In this document: positions 58,901-64,000 of the stretch, piece after piece
Layout: the number at the start of each line of letters is the position of its first letter
Numbering within the stretch: the stretch's first letter is position 1
NCBI RefSeq assembly: GCF_963675165.1
Contig: NC_087387.1
Span: 5,234,990 to 5,298,989 of the forward strand
DNA length: 64,000 nucleotides
Reading direction: 5' to 3'
Source: Halichondria panicea
Taxonomy: Eukaryota > Porifera > Demospongiae > Suberitida > Halichondriidae
The notes under the pieces: model-generated
What the model saw: the letters and a program-made list of their open reading frames with translations, nothing else
What the model was told of the DNA's origin: nothing
The model's database searches: none
Position numbers and translations under genes: made by a program

Positions 58901-61900
58901 GTGCTTTAATTAAAATCAACAAAAAGAAGAACTGGAGAAGAACTCAATTTAGCTCTATACTAACTGCACTGAGTATTTAGCTTTCCTGAAGAATATACAC
59001 TACTGCAGCACTTCATGGAGCTTCCAAAGGCCATTCATGTGGTAAGCTGGTGAAATACTATGTGTGATATGATCATATAAATTATATAGCCTTTCTCACA
59101 ACTCAGCCCAGAACTTAACCTTATTCTTGACTTGAGCACTGGTTTGGGTACAGAAGTGACTATTCTCTGGGACATACTAACTGCTATAAATGTGCAGAAA
59201 AGTATCCAGGTACGTGGAGTAATTACCAGACATAATTGTATTTATTATTTAGGACAAGATGACTTCAATCAAAATGTGCTACTGCTGCTGTGTGCTCTTT
59301 CGTCAAAAAGGAAACATGTGATGTGCTGTCATTAACAGTAATGTGTTGTAATAATCCGTATAACATTTAAATAGTTGTATAGATGTGTTTTTGATTTGTG
59401 TTAAATGACTTGTACATTTCGTTGAAATTGCAACAGCACCAAGCTAAATAACATAGAGCAACTTCACTATAGAAGTAATCTTACCGTCCTGAAAATAACC
59501 AAGTTACGAGGTGCACATGCACTGTATGCATGTGCATTATTAGTGTGCTTGAAGGCATGTGCTAGACAACAGTTTTAACAGTGTATACCTTACATTAGTT
59601 GCAATGACTGTTTTATTAGTTAAAGTAACCATTATAACTATATATTTAACTATACCTTACATTAGTTACAATGACTGCTTCATTCAGTTGGAGTAACCTT
59701 TAAATCACATACTTATTTTAACTATATCATATACGAGTTATAATTACATATTTTTCTTCAGGTGGGAGTAACTAACTTAAATCAGAAGTATCAATTCAAC
59801 TACATTAAAGTATTTTTAACCATCAAGTTCAATGGTTAATTTGAGGGTTAAGGATGCCATCTATAGTGAACCGAGATATTTGGGTCACCTGAGTTGCAAC
59901 CATTTCAACCCATTTTTGAGGATTACTTTAAACAAAAAATTTTTTCAGTGTGTTCAGTGACGTATGAAGCTATCCTAAAAAAATAAAGTGAGCAATCATA
60001 GTTATACAAAGAAGATCGATCTATTCAATGGATTTGTTGGTCTCTCCTCACGTTGAGACGTACTATCTCGTACAGTATGTTCCAGTGGTAGTGCTATTTT
60101 CAACCTTCTTGATCCTTCATGTCACCATTGCAATAATTACTGTGATTAGAAAGTCATGGAACAAGCCAGTACCAGCAGCTTGGAGAGCCATCATTGACGT
60201 AACTTTGATTGGTGGTCTTAAGAGTGAAACAGCTGAGAATGGTAGGAATGGTATTTCTTGTTTGGGTACCCAGTCACTCCAGGATATGTTCGAGGTGTGG
60301 GAATATTTATGGTGTCATTATGGCAATCTCTACTTGTCACTTTCTGGTTGAATTTTATAATCGAGGTTACAGAACAATGTAGGAATGGAATTGATTGATT
60401 GTTTTAGAGCTGTTTCTAATTCTAAAATAGAAGATTGTCGCGATGTCAATGATTTTAACGACTTTATCCATTTTATGCAATTTCAATTTGACTTCATTAG
60501 CTAATGGAGCTGGGACGGCTGGAGGTGTACTCGCTATAAGCGTAACGATTCTTTATGGACAACTGACTGCACAAATGTGGCTTAAGAAAAAAATATCCGA
60601 ATCGGAAAGTAAACATAAAAAAAGGTGCTTCAAAGCTTCGACTTGTTTATTAGTAGTTGTACCTTTGGCTGTCTCGACAATCTTTCTAGCGTTAAGTTTG
60701 TACAAATATGCAGATTCCATCTCTAAAAGAAGATTTACTGCCATACCCAACTATTTAAACGCTATTTTCTATCTATCTCCCCTTCAAATTCTTTCATTCT
60801 TCCCACTGTACAAGAAAACTCGGCTATCCACTGACCCAGAAGAGGACAGTCCAGGACCTGATTCTTACACTCTTATGGAGGATGGTCATGAGTCCATTAA
60901 TGACAATTACACTGAAGAGCCGCCAATGAGAACAAGGGCACATACTACTATCTGAACATGCATGGCGAGCTATGTATAATTATTACGCCTACTGCGTGTA
61001 TATGTAAATTAGTAAATATAACATTCCTTTCCTTACCAAACACTTTCTTTTATTAACTTCCCCTCGATCCTAATTCTTTCAATCTTACACTACCCACACA
61101 CTATTATACCGTATAACGGGTAATTTTCGTGGGGTAAAATATTCGTTCTTTTAATAATAAATTTTAATAGTGATGTTGATTTATGATATTCACATGACTT
61201 TAAAGATGTGGATTGTGTCAAAATTCAAACTGCATGTATAATTATACTTTCAGTCTAGATATCATAATAGCTAACTAGTATACAGATTGATGATACACTA
61301 TCTATCAGAAACAGGAAGCACAATCATGCACAATACATACAAATTGTAAGTTGAAACATCAACTTTGGACTATTATATATATATACACGTTAAAACATCA
61401 ACTATATATGTAGACTGTTAATGATAGCCTCCCCATTCGATTATCAAGACTCAACTTCAGCAAGCAAACAATCATGGATAATATCAAGCTGAAACAACTC
61501 GTCTATTTCTACTCTCTCTACCCTCCAGTTGCTTTGGGTGTGATTTCTCTAGTTGTCTGCTATGTCATACTTGCCCTGTACCTAGTCTGCTGTCGTCATG
61601 TCCACAAGAGCTCTAAATACGTACCAGGAATCATCACCTGTCTAATTAAGATAACCTTCCGAGGAAGTTTCACAAAGCACAATAAAGAAGAAAGGAGTGA
61701 ACTTAGATTGTTTGGCTACCAAGTACCAGCTGGGCTAATAAACTCGTTGGGACTAATTTCAATGATTGTATGGGTGGGAGTAGCAGCAGCATTCTGGATC
61801 GTGTTGATTGGAAAAAATCACAGCATTTTGTATCCTGAAAACTGCAATAACGAATCTTCTACAACTATATTGGATTGCGAGCCCATCCAATACAATCATT

Positions 61901-62823
61901 TATCTCTGGACTACGTGAGAGCTCTCGGAGCCGCTGGGGGTCTGCTAGTGCTAACCACCGTCATACTGCAAGGTCAAACTATCGTACTAATGTGGATGAT
62001 GAAAAAAAGTCAAACTAAGAATCGCCAAATTCGACGTTGCTGGAAACTTGCTCTAGTAATGGTAGTGTTTGTGCCTCTAGGGATCGAGGTGTTACTGTTT
62101 TCAGGCGCTTCTACTGGCATGATTTTCTTTGAACTGTACAATAGTATACAGCATTGGATACAGTTTGGATCTTTCGTGATCGCTGTATTTCAGTCAACCT
62201 ATTTCTCAAGTATCACCATCTATTTCACATGGAAAAGGAGAACAGCTCTTCCCAGGGTCAGCGATATCGAGCAGGGGATGGAGTTGCTATCGGTAATGAA
62301 ACAAAACGGAGGTACAATGGCTGTTAGCAATGGTGATGGTGGGTTTGGGAATAGTGATGATTTGGCTAATCCCTTAATGGGCTGAAATAGTAAATCCATG
62401 GCATAATTATTATAATATGCAACACTATAAATATTCATCATTAATTTTTGTGAACTACGTACATAATTATACTGAATTGAATAAATAATATTGAACAAAC
62501 AGTATAATACACGTGCACTCAACAAAGAACGTTTGTGCATGCATGCACTATTATAATTAGTGTAAATTATTATGATAATTTAATCACCAGGGAAAAGAAT
62601 AAGCAACAACTGAAAAAACATGTACGTGTGATAGATTAGTGTACATGCAGTGTTACATGCAGTATTAAATTACAGATAGATTATAAATCTGGTATTCCCT
62701 TGGCACTAGAAGTACCTTCAGGTACACAGTACAATTACTTTCACTTTAGCACTTTAGGACACATTTAGAGAAGAGCAACTGGTATATATACAATTTTCTC
62801 ACGCACGCACGCACGCACACATG

Positions 62824-62854
<31 letters not shown>

Positions 62855-63971
62855 TACTATATACCTCGCTTCGCATGAGTAACTGAGGCATATAATGAAC
62901 ATTGGAATAATCGAGCTGCAGCAAAGTTCTAATGTACCATATGCAATCAAAGATTAAACGTGGGTGTTTTTGTGGGCAGTTCTTACAGTATGAAGTTTGG
63001 TGAGTCTGAGAGTAGTGCGAGTTACATGCCCTCTTCTCTTTATATACGCCCTTGGTCATACACATGTGCTAAAATTACAATCTTCTACAACTGCATAATA
63101 TTATGATTCCTAAATGCAGTCTTTTTAGAGAGGTTATAATAGCAGCACCGTTTACTACTGACCTTTCTGAGAGAGTTAAACAAGGAGTGTTGACCCAGCC
63201 TGGGTGCGTGTACTGCCGAGAACATGAGGTCTTGCAGACATTGTTCCTCTATCTGACGGAGGTACGGCCCAGACGACAGACGCCAGGCCCTCAAATACAC
63301 CTCCCCATACGTCTCCAGGAGGGGGCTGCATCAAACAACAACAAAATAAAAACCAAATTTTAAGGAAAACAATTATGCTCTGCAAACAATGCTCATAATA
63401 CGTTTGTAAAATGAAAGGCTTGTAAATTAGAGGCTATTTTGGCTCCGAAGACATAAATGTATGCATACTTCAATTGTAGTTCTAGCTGTAAAACTACACT
63501 AGTAAATAACAATGCGACGACTCACTTCGACATGTATGGTATCTGGTACTTGATGGTTTGGTGGAGGTCCTCCACGAAGGACGGATGCATACCAAACAGG
63601 AAACTCAGGAACTTGCGGCCCTAGGGGAGGTAGATTAATGCGGATTAATTAATACAGGACAAGCTACACATGCATGTATGACAATTATAACAATGTACAT
63701 TAACTGGTAATTTCTTCACAGAAGGGGAATTAACAGCAAACCAAGGCAGCCTGGTGATCAACAATATTATTGTTCGCGAGGGTACGGTAAACTAACACAA
63801 ACAATAAAACAAAATAAACTGCATGCATGGTCTCACTTCTTCAGTATTAATATAGAGTGGTTGCAGTGTGGCTGATAGTAACATGGCTTTGAATGGCTCG
63901 GCTGAACCATCCTCGAAGTCCAGTAGAAGGAATGCTTGTCTCATCGACCACACCCTCTTGACATCAGCAGC
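38999..63971 (-). CDS. NCAPG2: Condensin-2 complex subunit G2, 19 exons, 5' end outside window
   Basis: HEAT-repeat subunit of condensin II, which compacts mitotic chromosomes in the nucleus. Exons on the minus strand: 63971-63837, 63620-63526, 63325-63163, 48908-48690, 44874-44695, 44527-44341, 44118-44024, 43688-43472, 43372-43298, 43215-43034, 41687-41427, 41309-41223, 41093-41016, 40963-40740, 40526-40312, 40097-39766, 39661-39567, 39402-39293 and 39099-38999 (TAA). All phases agree and total 1,016 residues. Family-typical stretches include GEVYLRAW, CLQDLMFSAVHAPR, LLLDAFPLQDPD, RLSHPLMVDLLPLLQSML, KFWHICPLEHLL, NPGAARRFYQLA and LTSWGQTSHVIKL. An acidic EEEEEE linker lies near 43500. The third intron in view is about 14.25 kb and carries plus-strand genes; another holds a secreted-peptide gene. 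Confidence 0.93.
41691..41734. repeat. (GT)n at an NCAPG2 splice acceptor
   Basis: About 21 GT units immediately upstream (minus-strand sense, as CA repeats) of the acceptor at 41688. Length changes here could affect recognition of the 261-nt exon. Confidence 0.9.
41786..41948. mobile_element. MITE with CAGTGGAGTAGG / CGCTACTG ends
   Basis: Left CAGTGGAGTAGG and right TATACGCTACTG are imperfect inverted termini. G-rich and C-rich subterminal runs match the type at 25575-25966. Lies in an NCAPG2 intron. Confidence 0.55.
42222..42807 (+). CDS. Small secreted peptide gene, antisense within NCAPG2 intron
   Basis: Exon 1 (42222-42348) encodes MRMRLACAVVALCLVALVTG, a clear signal peptide, then KITDKSTAIELFERVAIQKQ, and ends at a GTAAGT donor in phase 1. 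Exon 2 (42665-42807) follows CTATACAG, restores the frame and ends LTPEEKKLYMEMMGK and stop, giving 89 residues. The mature part (about 69 residues) has no cysteines and is predicted helical. A small segment at 42570-42598 has splice-like borders but does not keep the frame. No family is recognised. The two-exon frame, signal peptide and stop position support a real gene. Confidence 0.6.
45054..45636. mobile_element. Foldback element, ACAGGTCAATAAG ends
   Basis: The left arm, beginning ACAGGTCAATAAGGGGAAG and continuing through AATTGGAGGAAC, is mirrored at the right by GTTTCTCCAATTCCTCCC and TTATTGACCTGT. Related sequence lies at 7.5-7.7 kb and 26.45 kb. In an NCAPG2 intron. Confidence 0.7.
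45763..45805. repeat. (GTAT)n microsatellite
   Basis: About ten tandem GTAT units. Confidence 0.92.
45915..46915 (+). pseudogene. Helitron-like protein fragment split by a later MITE
   Basis: The upstream part (45915-46032) reads MNSDKTSDKEDPQKQ, then GLLDPEKDTGHIGAAGSEG, and ends at GTAACT. After the 528-bp MITE comes ETPEATQARLKQYMQA, then out of frame MPLFEQSAVQSKMLFISAVM and PIMSIYRLPLGQYEYAGHV, INLPQDVVSFTQ. The MPIMSIYRLPxGQY and GHVINLPQDV motifs are typical of the region upstream of the Helitron replication initiator domain. Assignment of the upstream part is less sure than of the second. No Rep or helicase motifs remain. Confidence 0.6.
46111..46638. mobile_element. 528-bp inverted-repeat element, CATAGAT family
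   Basis: Nearly identical to 1733-2268 in the same orientation, with terminal repeats CATAGATAGAGTAGAAGAGG and complement. The target duplication is not evident here. It interrupts the Helitron fragment, so it is the younger of the two. Confidence 0.9.
47108..47520 (-). repeat. Dispersed repeat, inverted partner of 33003-33345
   Basis: Opposite-strand copy of the repeat at 33.0-33.3 kb, sharing GGTACAAATCCCATGTACCC and GTGTTTACTA motifs. In an NCAPG2 intron. Confidence 0.75.
47521..48689. other. NCAPG2 intron sequence without a gene
   Basis: No coding feature. A lone terminus of the GGGATGGGAAACGGAG type occurs at about 48052-48077 without a partner, and a 22-bp tandem repeat (GTAAATGTATCTTTGTATTC) at 48502-48547. 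Confidence 0.45.
49431..50148 (+). pseudogene. Five-pass membrane protein family member 1, frame-disrupted
   Basis: From the ATG at 49431 the frame encodes a first membrane segment, then PVPAAWRAIIDVTLIGGLKS, RYFLFGFLLTP and a second membrane segment ending FWLNFIIEV. After about 49758 the frame shifts. Continuation is seen from about 49808 in another frame as CRDVDGFKDS, GAGTAGGVLAIAITLLYGQL and WLKKKILKSE, through a further membrane segment to a stop at 50148. A short GTAAGA..CAAG intron at 49759-49800 is conceivable but does not restore the phase. Closest relative is the copy at 60028. The C-terminal cytoplasmic tail of that copy is missing here. Confidence 0.7.
50149..52816. other. NCAPG2 intron sequence with repeats
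   Basis: No gene is supported. Contains a repeat shared with 7977 (GTTGCGTACTCTTCCTAATG) near 50641, the MITE at 51056-51465, and a lone terminus of that MITE near 52065. Confidence 0.45.
51056..51465. mobile_element. Inverted-repeat element, about 410 bp
   Basis: CCCGTTCCGTTTACGTAGTA at the left and its complement (TACTACGCAAACGGAATGGG) at the right. Non-coding. Confidence 0.65.
52817..53948 (+). repeat. Tandem composite repeats headed by TATGCCTCG hairpin
   Basis: Two head modules (52817 and 53118, spacing about 301 bp) each comprise TATGCCTCG, GTGCGCATGCGCAAGCGAGG, TATACGGTAGTGTG, a TG tract and about 220 bp of body. Two tail modules (53411 and 53671, spacing about 260 bp) run from GCTCTGCACTAGAACGC to GCACCTGCGGTGCTTTC. 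Order and length are well kept. No protein is encoded. Confidence 0.8.
54085..54301. mobile_element. MITE with CAGGGTGTCATACAGG ends and G-run
   Basis: CAGGGTGTCATACAGGA at the left and GTACTGTATGACACACTG at the right are imperfect inverted repeats. A G-run of about 14 bases lies near the right end. The right end plus 70 bp of flank is tandemly duplicated (to about 54420). Confidence 0.6.
54872..55012. repeat. 47-bp tandem repeat, three near-identical units
   Basis: Unit GTCTGGAATGCATGGTACAT followed by ATATGATTATTCCATGCATG and TGCATCT, present three times with almost no change. It lies 160 bp upstream of the intact membrane protein gene at 55172. Confidence 0.95.
55172..56056 (+). CDS. Five-pass membrane protein, family member 2 (intact), nested in NCAPG2 intron
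   Basis: Single-exon frame of 294 residues from ATG 55172. Predicted membrane segments: about 15-37, 80-103, 157-180, 204-226 and 237-259. Between segments 1 and 2 is a conserved cytoplasmic or luminal stretch, TTFQGGFEIKTEQ then KKKYLVFGHEV. The loop between 2 and 3 carries NCDNNLDCF, IENCTDF and IRCYHF with N-glycosylation sites, so it is probably extracellular with disulfides. Segment 3 starts FDFTGAIGAVGGLLVIG. The C-tail is charged (EEERETEPLVT). No known transporter, receptor or channel family is recognised. Homologous to 49431, 60028 and 61474. No intron is seen. Confidence 0.8.
   Translation: MANNISVYTNLQVIPTVVAGGLIMIAGIVAILFSYFKKKDSFLLSITNTTFQGGFEIKTEQNKKKYLVFGHEVDRSSLLVMGWLSTAIWTILLVLFWNIFLFDTTSNCDNNLDCFAYNTSNGSLSLIRSEPIENCTDFVNEDNNIGIRCYHFVFDFTGAIGAVGGLLVIGTRFIQIHITVLYWLQNKIINSHGICKLSWKLILYVDVFTPFLAVIVAFLTTYIQNTLSNSHSLNVQFVCLVYIIVIFSYYEFYVLAKQFGCIDQFKKYLKIRETENEINNSPTEEERETEPLVT
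56057..58013. other. NCAPG2 intron sequence with a third composite repeat
   Basis: No gene. A copy of the composite repeat lacking its TATGCCTCG head lies at about 56523-57003. At 57890-58013 begins a flank homologous to that of paralog 1 (49250-49345: GTGCATGGGA, GGGCCACACATGAGAGTAAC), cut by the element at 58014. Confidence 0.55.
58014..59950. mobile_element. 1.94-kb element with CACTGAAAAAAAT ends, inserted in a duplicated promoter
   Basis: Ends CACTGAAAAAAAT and its near complement (ATTTTTTCAGTG). The sequence to either side, joined, matches the uninterrupted flank of paralog 1 around 49345-49355 (CCATTGTTCAGTGACG), which is an empty site. Interior has AACTATTTAATAGTTATTTC-type and GTGTGTTAATGAACACA repeats and a short possible exon (about 59105-59210, LSTGLGTEVTILWDILTA). 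No transposase is recognised. Confidence 0.7.
60028..60955 (+). pseudogene. Five-pass membrane protein family member 3, three frameshifts
   Basis: Starts MDLLVSPHVE, then a membrane segment and PVPAAWRAIIDVTLIGGLKS as in paralog 1. A one-base loss near 60245 shifts the frame; the original continues TPGYVRGVGIFMVSLWQSLL and FWLNFIIEV. A four-base duplication (ATTG) near 60395 and a four-base AGCT gain near 60500 break it again. The last part is open: GAGTAGGVLAISVTILYGQL, membrane segments, then a cytoplasmic tail with DPEEDSPGPDSYTLMEDGHE and a stop at 60955. The tail contains a SYTLME tyrosine motif. The 5' flank matches that of paralog 1 outside the 58014-59950 insertion. Probably no longer functional. 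Confidence 0.8.
60956..61473. other. Spacer between membrane protein paralogs
   Basis: AT-rich. A lone terminus TACCGTATAACGGGTAATTT occurs at about 61119 without a partner. It should contain the promoter of the gene at 61474; no specific element is identified. Confidence 0.4.
61474..62385 (+). CDS. Five-pass membrane protein, family member 4 (intact), nested in NCAPG2 intron
   Basis: Single-exon frame of 303 residues, start MDNIKLKQLVYFYSLYPP. Predicted membrane segments: about 15-39, 88-112, 145-170, 194-214 and 230-255. It keeps the family marks: IKITFRGSFTKH then RLFGYQVP between segments 1 and 2, a W..FW pattern in segment 2, a loop with ENCNNES and ILDCEPI, and ALGAAGGLLVLTTV in segment 3. 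The C-tail (about 256-303) is Gly/Asn/Ser-rich and ends DDLANPLMG. Diverged from the other three, so an older duplicate. No introns. Function unknown; the context gives no partner other than its tandem relatives. Confidence 0.8.
   Translation: MDNIKLKQLVYFYSLYPPVALGVISLVVCYVILALYLVCCRHVHKSSKYVPGIITCLIKITFRGSFTKHNKEERSELRLFGYQVPAGLINSLGLISMIVWVGVAAAFWIVLIGKNHSILYPENCNNESSTTILDCEPIQYNHLSLDYVRALGAAGGLLVLTTVILQGQTIVLMWMMKKSQTKNRQIRRCWKLALVMVVFVPLGIEVLLFSGASTGMIFFELYNSIQHWIQFGSFVIAVFQSTYFSSITIYFTWKRRTALPRVSDIEQGMELLSVMKQNGGTMAVSNGDGGFGNSDDLANPLMG
62386..63162. other. NCAPG2 intron sequence with repeat termini
   Basis: No gene. Holds a minus-strand copy of the TG-tract repeat (62796-62895) and a lone terminus of the compound-element family at about 63015-63055 (GCCCTCTTCTCTTTATATAC). 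Confidence 0.5.
62796..62895 (-). repeat. Inverted copy of TATGCCTCG-headed TG-tract repeat
   Basis: On the minus strand it reads ATGCCTCAGTTACTCATGCG, AAGCGAGGTATATAGTAGTG and a TG/TGCG tract. The body module is absent. Confidence 0.7.
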
Positions 63972-64000
63972 CTGAGTGCAGGAGGGATGGTCAATTACCA

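Overview
The window reads as nuclear DNA of an early-branching animal, most likely a demosponge such as Amphimedon. This is inferred from gene content (a condensin II subunit, TBC, ALG12, kinase-Kelch and sponge-style type II fibrinogen-like proteins), compact genes with short GT-AG introns, AT-rich sequence and a very high load of small inverted-repeat transposons. I see no bacterial-style operons, tRNA, rRNA or CRISPR array.

Layout. 0-8 kb: two exons of an unrecognised gene at the left edge, satellite-like repeats, several inverted-repeat elements, and the 3' half of a RabGAP/TBC gene with frame damage. 8.1-10.7 kb (-) and 29.9-32.4 kb (+): two paralogous three-exon genes encoding a protein kinase domain, a coiled coil and Kelch repeats, arranged head to head. 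The 19 kb between them is almost entirely nested transposons: a 3 kb long-terminal-inverted-repeat element carrying a CXXC zinc-finger-like gene in each arm, a 5.9 kb compound element containing a LINE, an ALG12 first exon boxed in by insertions, an octamer-rich foldback element and a three-level nest at 23.3-26.4 kb. 34.6-36.1 kb (-): a type II membrane protein with a fibrinogen-like start and one in-frame stop; a decayed copy lies at 28.3 kb.

39.0-64.0 kb (-): at least 19 exons (1,016 codons plus stop) of NCAPG2, the HEAT-repeat subunit of condensin II; its 5' end lies beyond the window. One intron of about 14.25 kb holds, on the opposite strand, four members of an unrecognised five-pass membrane protein family (two intact, two frameshifted). 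A small secreted-peptide gene sits antisense in another NCAPG2 intron.

The best-supported novel points are (1) the membrane protein family nested in the NCAPG2 intron, with fragments and an insertion-dated tandem duplication; (2) the long-TIR element with CXXC-like genes and a 10-bp target duplication; (3) three inverted-repeat transposon families whose target-site duplications (9 bp, 9 bp, 7 bp) can be read directly. Identities rest on reading the translations; no database search was run.
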